From: Desulfotignum sp.
GTDB lineage: Bacteria > Desulfobacterota > Desulfobacteria > Desulfobacterales > Desulfobacteraceae
Direction of reading: 5' to 3'
Length of the DNA: 64,000 nucleotides
Assembly (NCBI GenBank): GCA_011389575.1
Contig: JAABUB010000004.1
Coordinates: 1-64,000, forward strand
In this document: positions 24,743 through 33,479 of the stretch, piece by piece
Numbering within the stretch: position 1 is the first letter of the stretch
Layout: the number at the start of each line of letters is the position of its first letter
Translations under genes and position numbers: made by a program
The notes under the pieces: model-generated
The model's input: only the letters and a program-made list of their open reading frames with translations
What the model was told of the DNA's origin: nothing
Database searches by the model: none

Positions 24743-27004
24743 ATGCTCAGACTCTTCAAAAAATGGCTGCCATGGCATTTTCTGATCAGACGGGTTACCG
24801 GTTTTTACGGATTTCTGGATCCTGTTACCCTTATGGCCCGGCTGCGCCAGTTCAGCAAACCATCAGAAGTGCAGGAACCTATTGAACTGCTCCGGGCCGG
24901 GCTCATTTTTCATGCTCGGGGCCTGGTCAACACCCGGGCCATTCAATACAACCTTGACTGGATCTGGCCTTACTGGGTGGTAAAACAGTTCACACCCACA
25001 GACGCGTCTTTTATCCCCCGGGGATTTACTTTTTCCCATATCAATGTCACCCACAGAAACTGGACCGCAGTAGGGCATCCAGACCTTGCAGCATATCCTG
25101 TCATTGATCCCAGAGGACTTGTGACACCCTTGTTTGACGCATGGTCCATTGATGTCTGGCTCATGACTGAAACCGACAACATGCTTTTGCCGTCCCGGCA
25201 GGCACAGGCTGAACAGACACTGGATCTGGCAGACGAACTCGTTGTTACCACGGCCACGGCAAAAGACAATCTGTCTTTGGTCTGCAGCACCACGGTGGCA
25301 ATGGACAATCCTGCACATCCGGTGATGCAGCTGACTGCCAAAGGCAGTATGCAAAAAGAGAGTGGCTGGCTTATTGTATCCATACGGCCCTATAATCCGG
25401 AAGGCATTCATTTCATCGACCATATCCTTTATGAGGACAGCACGTTTACCATCAACCACTCCCATAAGGTATACTTTGGCACTGTGCCTGACAAGGTGTT
25501 GTTTTCCACCTATGATCACGGGGATGTGTCTTTGGATCTGCACCGTGCCGAAGCTGAAAACCAGGCAGATTGCCCCATCGGCATGGCTACGGCAGCCGCT
25601 TTTTTTCCGGTTGGTGCCAATAAAACCACCCATATCGATGTTCGGGTGCCCCTGGATCAGGACACGGCCACACGCTTTCCCGGGGCCGGTACACAGGTCA
25701 CGCCGACTGCGCAGATTGTCTCACAGGCCGCTGTTTTGTCCATACCGGATACACATTTTCAATTTTTGTATGATGCAGCAGTCAGAACCATGCTGCTGTT
25801 AAGTGCAGATGAGATATTTCCAGGTCCCTATACATACCGACGGTTCTGGTTCCGGGATGCCTGTTTAATGATCAATGCCTTGCTGGGTTTGGGGCTTGGC
25901 AAGAGAAGCGAACGCCTGATCCGGAGATTTCCCGAACGTCAGAACCTGAGCGGATATTTCCAGTCCCAGGAAGGGGAATGGGATTCCAACGGCCAGGTGC
26001 TGTGGATTGCCCATCGGTGCGCCTGCTGCACCGGACGGGCACCGTCTAAACCGCTATTCACCGCTCTGATGAAAGGGGCCCGGTGGATCGTGAACAAACG
26101 CCGCAGCAAAAACGATGGCAAACTCCATGACGGCCTGATGCCGGCCGGATTCAGCGCGGAACACTTAGGCCCCAACGACTATTATTACTGGGATAACTTC
26201 TGGGGGGTTGCCGGGCTTACGGCTGCGGCTGCACTGGCAGAAAAGCAGGGAAATACGGTAGATCAAAAAGATTTTGCGGCCCTGGCAAAGGCTTTTGAAG
26301 ACCGGATTTTTACCACCCTGCACCAGGCACCGGGGTATAAAAAACACCATGCCATACCAGCCTCTCCCTACCGCCGGATGGATGCAGGCGCGGTAGGATC
26401 TCTGGTTGCGGATTATCCCTTGCAGATAACCTTGCCCAACGATACCAGAATCATGCAGACCATGTCCTATCTCATGTCCCATTGTTCCTATGGCAATGCC
26501 TTTTTCCAGGATATGATCCATTCAGGCATCAATATTTATCTGACCCTGGCCATGGCCCAGACTTTTTTGCGCAGCCAGGACACCCGGTACAGGGATCTGA
26601 TAGCAACCGTGGCGGATCTGGCTTCCCCCACCGGGCAGTGGCCCGAAGCCATCAACCCCTTGACCGGGGGCGGGTGCATGGGAGACGGACAGCACGGCTG
26701 GGCCGCTGCAGAATGGATAATGATGATGCGCAGCCTGTTCATAAGAGAAGAAGGGGGCCTTCTTGTTCTGGGATCAGGCCTTTTTCCCCGATGGCTCGAA
26801 AAAAACACCACCCTGTCTTTTGGCCCCACCCTGGTGCCAGGGGGGACTGTTACGGTGACATTCACCACATCAGACAAGGGCCTGGAACTGTTTCTTGATG
26901 CATCTGTACACGACAAACCCATCGCCTGCAGGGCAGCGGTTCCCGGATATCACCCCGAAGATCTGGATACATCACAGGCGCATTGTCTGCTTGAACCGGT
27001 GTAA
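24743..27004 (+). CDS. Six-hairpin glycosidase-like protein (amylo-alpha-1,6-glucosidase/GDE-like)
   Basis: This 753-residue protein has an N-terminal beta-rich region and a C-terminal (alpha/alpha)6 barrel, about 345-680. Conserved barrel segments are FWFRDACLMINALLGLGL, EGEWDSNGQVLWI, YYYWDNFWGVAGL and PEAINPLTGGG followed by GDGQHGWAAAEW. The acidic residues in these segments are the likely catalytic pair, as in glycogen-debranching, trehalase and GH15/GH63 relatives. No signal peptide is clear. It lies 12 bases after the PRC-barrel gene without a strong ribosome site. The substrate is probably an alpha-glucan or glycolipid sugar, by inference from context. Confidence 0.75.
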   Translation: MLRLFKKWLPWHFLIRRVTGFYGFLDPVTLMARLRQFSKPSEVQEPIELLRAGLIFHARGLVNTRAIQYNLDWIWPYWVVKQFTPTDASFIPRGFTFSHINVTHRNWTAVGHPDLAAYPVIDPRGLVTPLFDAWSIDVWLMTETDNMLLPSRQAQAEQTLDLADELVVTTATAKDNLSLVCSTTVAMDNPAHPVMQLTAKGSMQKESGWLIVSIRPYNPEGIHFIDHILYEDSTFTINHSHKVYFGTVPDKVLFSTYDHGDVSLDLHRAEAENQADCPIGMATAAAFFPVGANKTTHIDVRVPLDQDTATRFPGAGTQVTPTAQIVSQAAVLSIPDTHFQFLYDAAVRTMLLLSADEIFPGPYTYRRFWFRDACLMINALLGLGLGKRSERLIRRFPERQNLSGYFQSQEGEWDSNGQVLWIAHRCACCTGRAPSKPLFTALMKGARWIVNKRRSKNDGKLHDGLMPAGFSAEHLGPNDYYYWDNFWGVAGLTAAAALAEKQGNTVDQKDFAALAKAFEDRIFTTLHQAPGYKKHHAIPASPYRRMDAGAVGSLVADYPLQITLPNDTRIMQTMSYLMSHCSYGNAFFQDMIHSGINIYLTLAMAQTFLRSQDTRYRDLIATVADLASPTGQWPEAINPLTGGGCMGDGQHGWAAAEWIMMMRSLFIREEGGLLVLGSGLFPRWLEKNTTLSFGPTLVPGGTVTVTFTTSDKGLELFLDASVHDKPIACRAAVPGYHPEDLDTSQAHCLLEPV

Positions 27005-27072
27005 CACCGCTGAAATTGGAACTCTTTTTGCGCCGCACCGGAACCTACACCCGAAACAAGCGTGATTCAAGC

Positions 27073-28092
27073 CTAAAAGGAAACAGTCACAGCCAGTGAT
27101 CCCAATACATGTCCCTTGGCCTGGTTATCGAACTGTTCGGTTCTGAAAACATGGCGGTAGGTGAGCTTGACCATTTTATAGCTTACGGCAATGCCAGTGG
27201 AAAATTCCGCCACCAGGTTTTTTTTATCTACACTGTGGCTGCTTTCAAAGGTGTTGCCATCCAGAAATATATCCCGAAGCACAAATTCCCCCCGTACACC
27301 AGCAAACCAGTGCAGGCCAAAGACAGGGAGGTCTGGATAACTGAAAACAGACACTGGTGCGCTGATTCCGGCCCCGGGGCGGATAACGTCGGAGCCGAAA
27401 TCCATGGGGATATTGTATCCCAGCCGTATTTCAGCCCCTGCATCTGCCGATGTTCTGACATTGCCCAGGGTAACACCGGTATGGGTGAGCATGTCATAAC
27501 ACAGAATATCGGTCAGATTTGCCCGGTGTGTGCGCCATTTGCGCTGCCAGGAAAATCCCAGGGCAGGCTCATTATCCAGCTGGTTATCCCACCCCTGTGC
27601 CTCGTCAATGCCCCTGAGATCATGCACGGTATTCTGGACCTGTTCCGCCAGAGATGCCGGGCCAACTATTCCCAGGGTGATTTCAATGGTATCCAGTTTG
27701 GTTGTGGTTTTGCTGTGCAGGGCAATCCCGGTGTACAAATAACCGGCATAAGGCCGGTCATCAGGCAGCAGTGCAGCAACGTCTTTGTCTGACGGCGTAT
27801 AGATCTGGTGCCCCAGCAACAACCCGATATTGTGGATACTGTCGGGAACATGGGCAAACGGGACTTTGCGGATCAAAGGCAGGGCCCATTCAGGCAGGCG
27901 TACATCTTCTCTGTATCGTTCCAGGTCTTTGGACAGCCAGGTCATCTGCAGGGCATTGGTGTAATACCGGTCGGTATCACCAAAAAGATCGTTTTCATAA
28001 AAAACCTGAAACGTCTGCAAGCCCGCAGATTCCTGACACCAGGCCAAAGAGGAAAACAACAAAATCAGTCCGGCTGTAAATAATATTTTCAT
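27073..28092 (-). CDS. LpxR-like outer-membrane lipid A deacylase (DUF2219)
   Basis: This 339-residue protein begins with a clear signal peptide (MKILFTAGLILLFSSLAWC) and ends in a terminal Phe, as in outer-membrane barrels. The family marks are YENDLFGDTDRYYTNALQMTW, GHQIYTPSD, DRPYAGYLYTG and GIVGPASLAEQVQNTVH. In Salmonella LpxR removes the 3'-acyloxyacyl group of lipid A. Alternating hydrophobic strands fill the rest. Its ATG overlaps the stop of the upstream VTT-like membrane gene as ATGA. The deacylase reaction is inferred from family. Confidence 0.83.
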   Translation of the reverse strand: MKILFTAGLILLFSSLAWCQESAGLQTFQVFYENDLFGDTDRYYTNALQMTWLSKDLERYREDVRLPEWALPLIRKVPFAHVPDSIHNIGLLLGHQIYTPSDKDVAALLPDDRPYAGYLYTGIALHSKTTTKLDTIEITLGIVGPASLAEQVQNTVHDLRGIDEAQGWDNQLDNEPALGFSWQRKWRTHRANLTDILCYDMLTHTGVTLGNVRTSADAGAEIRLGYNIPMDFGSDVIRPGAGISAPVSVFSYPDLPVFGLHWFAGVRGEFVLRDIFLDGNTFESSHSVDKKNLVAEFSTGIAVSYKMVKLTYRHVFRTEQFDNQAKGHVLGSLAVTVSF

Positions 28093-28652
28093 CTGTTTTT
28101 TTCTCTTTTCATAATATCATTGTAAATATCAAGAATTTTGCGTCTGAACACAAAAATTATAAGAATAACTATTCCTGCCCCCACCAGCAGCTTTATATCC
28201 CATTGCACCACTGCCTTTCCCATGATCACAAAAGGAATGCCCATAATTCCCTGAATCAGCCACCCGCAAATCAGATAAGGGACAAACCCGATCCCGGACA
28301 AAGGCAAAAGAAAATTCTTCAAAGAATAACTGAGTCCCGGAACCGCCATGAACAAAAATCCAAATCCCAGGTGCCGGTTTTCAGGCATCCGGGGGATGGC
28401 CACCCCCATTTTTTTTGCCAGGCTCTGTACCCATCTGCCGGCAACCGCCCGGCTGAACCAGAAGGCAAAGGCAAGATGGACCGGCATGATGGCCAGCATG
28501 ATGACAATGCCCCCCACAGATCCGAATCTCAGACCCAGCAGGACCAGGAAAGGAGTGACCGGAAATCCCACCACCGGCAGGACTGCATACGGGAGAAGCA
28601 CCATTGCCGGATGGACCTGTGGACCTGAAATATAGGACCAGAAGGCATCCAT
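28089..28652 (-). CDS. VTT/SNARE-associated-like membrane protein
   Basis: This 187-residue protein has about five hydrophobic segments. LPVVGFPVTPFLVLLGLRFGS near 27 and PGLSYSLKNFLLPLSG near 108, followed by VPYLICGWLIQ, resemble the two re-entrant motifs of TVP38/DedA (VTT) proteins, although the match is weaker than for the gene at 29366. Such proteins are linked to lipid scrambling and membrane homeostasis. It is translationally coupled to the LpxR-like gene, which fits a role in envelope lipid maintenance. Confidence 0.65.
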   Translation of the reverse strand: MDAFWSYISGPQVHPAMVLLPYAVLPVVGFPVTPFLVLLGLRFGSVGGIVIMLAIMPVHLAFAFWFSRAVAGRWVQSLAKKMGVAIPRMPENRHLGFGFLFMAVPGLSYSLKNFLLPLSGIGFVPYLICGWLIQGIMGIPFVIMGKAVVQWDIKLLVGAGIVILIIFVFRRKILDIYNDIMKREKNR

Positions 28653-28725
28653 TGATCTGTCATCGTCTCAAAAGTGACATTTCATGTGCCTGCATAAAAA
28701 TTCCCCACCGCCTTAAAAAAGACCG

Positions 28726-29145
28726 TTAATCGGAAAACTGCATAAAAGGAACCGCTTCTTTGTACTCCTGTTCCTGGTCGGTTGGTTCTTTGTCAGTGTC
28801 AGGTGCTGATTTCGGGATCCATTGATAGGCTTTTATGATTTTTGTGTCAGAAGTGGGCAAAGAACAGCTTCTGGACTTGGGAAAAGGTCCGTCCGATGAC
28901 TGGAAACGGGTAACCACCGCATCATCCGGACTGTCTGCGATTTCCACAATATCTTCTACATACACTGCCTGAATATTTTTAAAAATCGGGGCCTGGATCT
29001 CATCTCTGATGGCCTGGATCCGCTGACGAAATTTTTGAAGCGCCAGTTCCGGGGTTCCCGCTTTTACCAGACAGGTAAAATATCCATGCCGTTCCTGGCC
29101 GGATGTGCTTATCTCATCAAATGAAAAATGTCCTGAATATAACAT
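28726..29145 (-). CDS. Hypothetical protein
   Basis: I do not recognise this 139-residue soluble protein. The first 70 residues (FSFDEISTSGQERHGYFTCLVKAG, then ALQKFRQRIQAIRDE) look like a small alpha/beta domain; the C-terminal half is polar, rich in Pro, Asp and Glu, and likely disordered. There is no leader or membrane segment. An AAGGAGG site precedes the ATG. It stands apart from its neighbours by 70 bases or more on each side. Confidence 0.6.
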   Translation of the reverse strand: MLYSGHFSFDEISTSGQERHGYFTCLVKAGTPELALQKFRQRIQAIRDEIQAPIFKNIQAVYVEDIVEIADSPDDAVVTRFQSSDGPFPKSRSCSLPTSDTKIIKAYQWIPKSAPDTDKEPTDQEQEYKEAVPFMQFSD

Positions 29146-29365
29146 GTTGCGGCCTCCTTGTAATGTTTGGAACTATTTTAAATCAAAACCCGTGTTCAGG
29201 TCAAATTTTAATATCCCGGATTACAGGATTTGTTCGGCAAAATTCATTTTGTCCCGTATCAAACCACAGCATCAGACCACTCATAAAAAGTTTGGTTGGG
29301 CGTATTAAGCGGCTTCGGCCAGACTCTCATCTGCGAGACTGAAGCCGATGACCAACACCAGCGGA

Positions 29366-30130
29366 TCACCCATAATTGTTTTGGCTTTGTTCCTTTCTGA
29401 TGTCATCTTTGCCCCCTTCTGTTCCAGGGTTTTTGATGTGTTTGCGGACATACCGCTTGACTCCGCAGATCACTGCAATTCCCAGCATCACCACTGCCAG
29501 CAGGACCATGATATTCTTCGCAGAAGGATTTGTGATCACGTTTTCCAGCTGTTCCCCGAAAATGGCCAAAGTGAGGGTCCCCGGAAGATGGGCGATGAAG
29601 GTGCCGATCAGAAAATTTCGAAACCGGAGATTGATCGATCCGGCCGCAGTATTTACGACCGCATAGGGGGCAATGGGTATCATACGGACGCCGACCACAG
29701 CGCCAATGCCGCCCTTGCGCAGAAATTTCTGCACTTTCCCGAAACGGTTGCCTTTCATAAAATCGCGCTTTCCAATGCCGTACCATCGACCAAGATAAAA
29801 GAAGAGAGAAGCGGCTGTCAGGCTGCCGGTGATGGCGCAGGCCCAGCCGAAAAATCCCCCCAGGGTCAGAATAACCGCACAGTTCAACACCATATTGGGA
29901 AACAGAAGGCTGTTGGCCAACAGGTAGGCCGGGATGACGGTGAGGAGGGTCCACCACTGGCCCCGGACGAAAACAATGAGCCTGCTGAGGTTTTCCTGTT
30001 CAGTGTAATGCTGAAGGGGCGTAAAGCGCCAAAGGCCCGCAAACCCTAAAATGAGGAGAAGGATACCCCCGGCAGACAGCCACATCTGTTTTCGATCCTT
30101 GATTTTTTTGAATAAGGATGATTTTTTCAT
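29366..30130 (-). CDS. TVP38/TMEM64 family membrane protein
   Basis: This 254-residue protein has a basic cytoplasmic start (MKKSSLFKKIKDRKQMW) and about six transmembrane segments. The VTT-domain pattern is strong: GGFFGWACAITGSLTAASLFFYLGRW, then VGVRMIPIAPYAVVNTAAG and FLIGTFIAHLPGTLTLA. Family members act in membrane lipid transport or scrambling and stress resistance. It is transcribed alone, divergent from the UbiB-like gene. Confidence 0.87.
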   Translation of the reverse strand: MKKSSLFKKIKDRKQMWLSAGGILLLILGFAGLWRFTPLQHYTEQENLSRLIVFVRGQWWTLLTVIPAYLLANSLLFPNMVLNCAVILTLGGFFGWACAITGSLTAASLFFYLGRWYGIGKRDFMKGNRFGKVQKFLRKGGIGAVVGVRMIPIAPYAVVNTAAGSINLRFRNFLIGTFIAHLPGTLTLAIFGEQLENVITNPSAKNIMVLLAVVMLGIAVICGVKRYVRKHIKNPGTEGGKDDIRKEQSQNNYG

Positions 30131-30396
30131 AAAAAGTGTGCTTTCTTTGGCGGCAGAGCCTCCTTCACCGATTTCATATCTGTTTTTCCTTTATGAAATA
30201 TCCAACAAATATACTGGTAAGTGTATCATTTTTATTGTATTAATATATCAAATTTTTAAATATTTTCAGAGATTACCTCTTGTTTTCCAAATATAAAAAA
30301 TTTGTTTTGAACAAGCGAAATCAAAAATGATATACATGCAAAAGTTATTTTTCAAAAAAAAATTGTTGCGGCGTATACAATAAAAGGAATCTGCCT
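30131..30396. other. AT-rich divergent promoter region
   Basis: These 266 bases separate the TVP38 gene (-) from the UbiB-like gene (+). The stretch 30190-30345 is very AT-rich, and TATACAAT at 30374-30381 is a possible -10 element close to the UbiB start. No coding frame or structured RNA is apparent. Confidence 0.4.
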
Positions 30397-32052
30397 GTGG
30401 AACTGAAAACCTTAACCAATCTCGGGCGTTTAAAGGATATCGCTGTGGTGCTGGTCAAGTATGGATTCGGAGATCTGCTCCAGCGTCTGGATCTGCCGAT
30501 GAAAGACCTGGTGCATGACATAGCCCCCCAGATAGATACAGAGGCTGACGTGTTTGCGCGCATACGGCTTGCCATTGAAGAACTAGGCCCCACTTTTGTC
30601 AAGGTGGGGCAAATCTTAAGCATGCGTCCGGATATATTGCCCGTGCCTTTGATCCGGGAATTGAGCAAGCTTCAGGATTCGGTCGGCCCGATTCCCTTTG
30701 AACAAGTCAAAGAAGTTCTGGAAAAAGAATTTGACACCTCCCTGGAATCTTTGTTCAGCTCTTTTGAACCGGAACCCGTGGCTGCGGCATCCCTTTCCCA
30801 GGTACACAAAGCGGTCCACCGCAGCAAAGGAAGGGTTCTGGCGGTAAAAGTCCGGCGGCCGGGAATTGCCAACATCGTTAAAAATGATCTGGATATTCTG
30901 GAAACCCTGGCCAGACAAGGCCACAACAATATTGATACCCTCAGGATGTATGACCTGCCGGGTATTGTGGAATCAAGCAGGCGGACACTGCTCAGGGAAA
31001 TTGATTTTTCCAGGGAGGCCCGGTATATCCAGATTGCCAAATCAAAAATTGAACAAGAATCAGATATTGTTATTCCCGAAGTATTCACCGAATATTCAAC
31101 CCCTAAAGTGCTTGTGATTGCCTTTATTTCAGGAACCAAGATCACACCAGAGCTTACACTTTCTCAGGATCAGCGTAAAGTCTTAGCCGGGATTGGTTTG
31201 CGCTCCGCCATTCTTCAGATCCTGGACCACGGCTTTTTCCATGCAGATCCGCATCCGGGAAATATGGTTATCACAAGGGATAACCGGCTGTGCCTTATGG
31301 ACTGGGGTATGGTGGGCAGGCTGACCGTGGATGAAAAAAACGAACTGCTTTTTCTGATCCGGGCTGGAGTGGACAAAGACAGCAGAAAACTGACAGAAAT
31401 ACTGCTCAATATCGCAATTGCACAAAAACCCATAAATTTCCGGCAGCTGGAAAAAGATATAATGGAAATCATGGATGTTTACATGTCTCTGTCACTCAAG
31501 GAAATCCGGGTGGGCCAGCTGCTGGAGGACCTTGTCCAGATATTGAAATCCCATGAACTGCGGCTGCCGCCGGACATGTCCATCGTCATCAAGGCCGCAA
31601 TCACTGTGGAAGGCACAGCCCGCATGCTGTATCCGGATCTGGACGTAATTTCCGAAGCCAGACCCCATATACGCAAACTGGTATCCCGGCGGTATTCAAA
31701 ACAATATATGTTGCAGCGGCTGCGCCATAACCTGTCCAGCATGTGGGACCTCCAGAAGCATCTGCCCACGACCCTTTCCGCCATCTTTAAAAAAATGGAA
31801 CATGGGGATTTCACCATTAAGTTTGAACACAAAAATCTCAGTCCCCTGCAAAATGCCCTGGAAAGCAGTTTCAAGCGTCTGACCCTGGGCATTGTTCTGG
31901 GGGCCATGATCATCGGGTCATCCATGATTATTACCACCGGTGTGCCCCCCTTTCTTTTCGGGTTCCCTGCCCTGGGCATGATCGGTTATATTATTTCCGC
32001 TGTGATAGGACTGTGGCTGATCATTACCATTATCAGAGGAAAAGAGCATTGA
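30397..32052 (+). CDS. ABC1/AarF/UbiB-family atypical kinase (copy 1)
   Basis: This 551-residue protein kinase-like protein is related to UbiB/ADCK, which support quinone synthesis and lipid handling. Motifs in order: KVGQILSMRPDILP (the KxGQ signature) near 70, AAASLSQVHKA, AVKVRRPG, EIDFSREARY, HADPHPGNM near 285 and LMDWGMVG (Asp of the DFG-equivalent). Two C-terminal transmembrane helices anchor it. Translation starts with GTG at 30397 after AAAAGGA. It is coupled to a small protein that overlaps its stop. A second UbiB lies at 58068. Confidence 0.9.
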   Translation: MELKTLTNLGRLKDIAVVLVKYGFGDLLQRLDLPMKDLVHDIAPQIDTEADVFARIRLAIEELGPTFVKVGQILSMRPDILPVPLIRELSKLQDSVGPIPFEQVKEVLEKEFDTSLESLFSSFEPEPVAAASLSQVHKAVHRSKGRVLAVKVRRPGIANIVKNDLDILETLARQGHNNIDTLRMYDLPGIVESSRRTLLREIDFSREARYIQIAKSKIEQESDIVIPEVFTEYSTPKVLVIAFISGTKITPELTLSQDQRKVLAGIGLRSAILQILDHGFFHADPHPGNMVITRDNRLCLMDWGMVGRLTVDEKNELLFLIRAGVDKDSRKLTEILLNIAIAQKPINFRQLEKDIMEIMDVYMSLSLKEIRVGQLLEDLVQILKSHELRLPPDMSIVIKAAITVEGTARMLYPDLDVISEARPHIRKLVSRRYSKQYMLQRLRHNLSSMWDLQKHLPTTLSAIFKKMEHGDFTIKFEHKNLSPLQNALESSFKRLTLGIVLGAMIIGSSMIITTGVPPFLFGFPALGMIGYIISAVIGLWLIITIIRGKEH

Positions 32053-32225
32053 ATACTGCGGATGACATTAAAAAACGCATGGCAGAACTGGAAATTTTGA
32101 TCAGGGAAACCAAAGAACGGCTGCCGGCCCACTCAACCAAACCCCCGGTGATGATGGATCTTTTGGCCTGTGAAGATGAATACGATGCCCTGAGGAAAAA
32201 ACTGGCTGACCTGAAAAATGGGTAA
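32049..32225 (+). CDS. Small helical protein coupled to UbiB-like kinase
   Basis: This 58-residue, charged, probably coiled-coil protein begins with TTG at 32049, which overlaps the kinase stop (TTGA), with AGAGGAAA just upstream. An in-frame ATG at 32013 lies inside the kinase gene and has no ribosome site. The sequence alternates Lys/Glu-rich helices (IKKRMAELEILIRETKERL) around a Pro-containing turn. No named family is recognised. Overlap with the kinase gene suggests a partner or regulator. Confidence 0.6.
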   Translation: MNTADDIKKRMAELEILIRETKERLPAHSTKPPVMMDLLACEDEYDALRKKLADLKNG

Positions 32226-32242
32226 AGTGATTGTATCGGATA

Positions 32243-32266
32243 CGCAGCCTATATTGACTGGCTGCG
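32243..32266. terminator. Hairpin between converging genes
   Basis: A perfect 7-bp stem (CGCAGCC with GGCTGCG) encloses a 10-base loop between the UbiB-linked small gene and the gamma-carbonic-anhydrase-like gene. There is no T-run, so termination is inferred from position. Confidence 0.5.
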
Positions 32267-32271
32267 GTAAA

Positions 32272-32811
32272 TCATTCACCAGCTTGTTCGATCTGCGCTT
32301 TTTTGCATTCCTCTATCAATGGTTTGTACTCTTCATACGCGCTTTTTGCCCACCAGAGCTGCTCTTCTGAAACCCGGCCCGTGATCCGGCCCGGGGTACC
32401 GAACACCAGGGAATACTCCGGGATGATCTTGCCGGCACCCACCAGGGCTCCTGCACCTATGAGACAGAAATCACCGATACAGGCTTCATGAAGCAGGGTG
32501 GCATTCATGCCGATGAGCACATATTTGCCGATGGAACGGCAGTTGAGCACCGCCCCGTGGCCGATGACCACCCGGTCACCGATGAAGACATTCCCGTCTC
32601 TGCCCCCTGGTGCGCCGGCATGGATCACGCAGTTGTCCTCCACAATGCTTTGTCTGCCGATGGTAATTTTTCCCAGATCGGCCCGGATGACCGCTCCCGG
32701 CCAGACACTGGATTCTTCACCGATTTCCACATCCCCGATAATCACTGCCGTGTCATCCACAAATGCAGATGCGGCAATGCGCGGTGTTTTGCCCCTGAAA
32801 GACCGTATCAT
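32272..32811 (-). CDS. Gamma-carbonic-anhydrase-like left-handed beta-helix protein
   Basis: This 179-residue hexapeptide-repeat protein matches the gamma-CA/PaaY/YrdA group: RIAASAFVDDTAVIIGDVEIGEESSVWPGAVIRAD, then IVEDNCVIHAG and GDRVVIGHGAVL. Two of the three zinc-binding histidines are present (H64 and H85), but the third, expected about five residues after H85, is Asn90 (GHGAVLNC instead of GHGAVLHGC). It may therefore be inactive or use another ligand. The C-terminal helix is intact. It is followed by the MobA-like and YqeC genes but separated from them by 26 bases. Confidence 0.88.
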   Translation of the reverse strand: MIRSFRGKTPRIAASAFVDDTAVIIGDVEIGEESSVWPGAVIRADLGKITIGRQSIVEDNCVIHAGAPGGRDGNVFIGDRVVIGHGAVLNCRSIGKYVLIGMNATLLHEACIGDFCLIGAGALVGAGKIIPEYSLVFGTPGRITGRVSEEQLWWAKSAYEEYKPLIEECKKAQIEQAGE

Positions 32812-32837
32812 CTATTTTATCCTCCCTGATCTTTTTG

Positions 32838-33479
32838 TCATGGTTCTGCATCCTGCACTGTCCCGAGTTTTCTGTAATCTTCCGGCGTGTCCACATCCTT
32901 AATTATCCCGGCATCTGCAACTGCAATGTGCTGCATCCGGTGCGCAAATTCCCGGAACAGCACCCTGGCACCGGCATCGCCTGCCGGAGAGGCAAGATGC
33001 GAAAACAAAGGCTTTGCCACCAGCACTGGATTGCCCCGCTGTCCCTGGAACCGGGGCACCAGAATCCAGTAGTCCGTGGTCTGGAATGCAGATACCAGAC
33101 GGTTGATGGTCCGGACCATGACCAGGGGCTGGTCCCCCAGCAGGAACAGGGCACCGCCGGTGTCCTCCGGCAGGGCCTTGAGACCGGCGGCCACTGAAAA
33201 GGATTGGCCTTTGTTCCAGTGTGGATTTTCGATCACGTGAATGCCGGTCATGTCCGGGCAGGTCAGGTCCAGGGAACGGCGGATCCGGTCAGCCGCAAAT
33301 CCCAGAACCAGGATAATTTCATCCAGCATGGATGCTCTGGCCGTGGCGATCACCCGGCCTAAAATGGTGGTGTTTTCAAAGGGCAGCAACTGTTTGGTGG
33401 TACCCATGCGTGATCCGCACCCGGCAGCCAGAATGATACCGGCAACCGGCTTTTTGCAGGACCCTGAATTATCAGGCAT
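32838..33479 (-). CDS. MobA-like NTP transferase (molybdenum cofactor cytidylyl/guanylyl type)
   Basis: This 213-residue nucleotidyltransferase has the signature LAAGCGSRMGTTKQLLPF near residue 15, LGDQPLV near 100, and RFQGQRGNPVLV near 142. It is of the MocA/YgfJ type, which adds CMP or related groups to molybdopterin for molybdenum hydroxylases. The start at 33479 overlaps the preceding yqeC stop as TGATG and fits the family N-terminus. YqeC linkage supports a selenium-dependent molybdenum hydroxylase pathway, although no hydroxylase is in the window. Confidence 0.87.
   Translation of the reverse strand: MPDNSGSCKKPVAGIILAAGCGSRMGTTKQLLPFENTTILGRVIATARASMLDEIILVLGFAADRIRRSLDLTCPDMTGIHVIENPHWNKGQSFSVAAGLKALPEDTGGALFLLGDQPLVMVRTINRLVSAFQTTDYWILVPRFQGQRGNPVLVAKPLFSHLASPAGDAGARVLFREFAHRMQHIAVADAGIIKDVDTPEDYRKLGTVQDAEP

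Noticed and set aside
29311-29349. CGGCTTC/GAAGCCG repeat as a terminator of the TVP38 region
   Set aside because: Only 7 bp match, with a long mismatched interior and no T-run; support is too weak.
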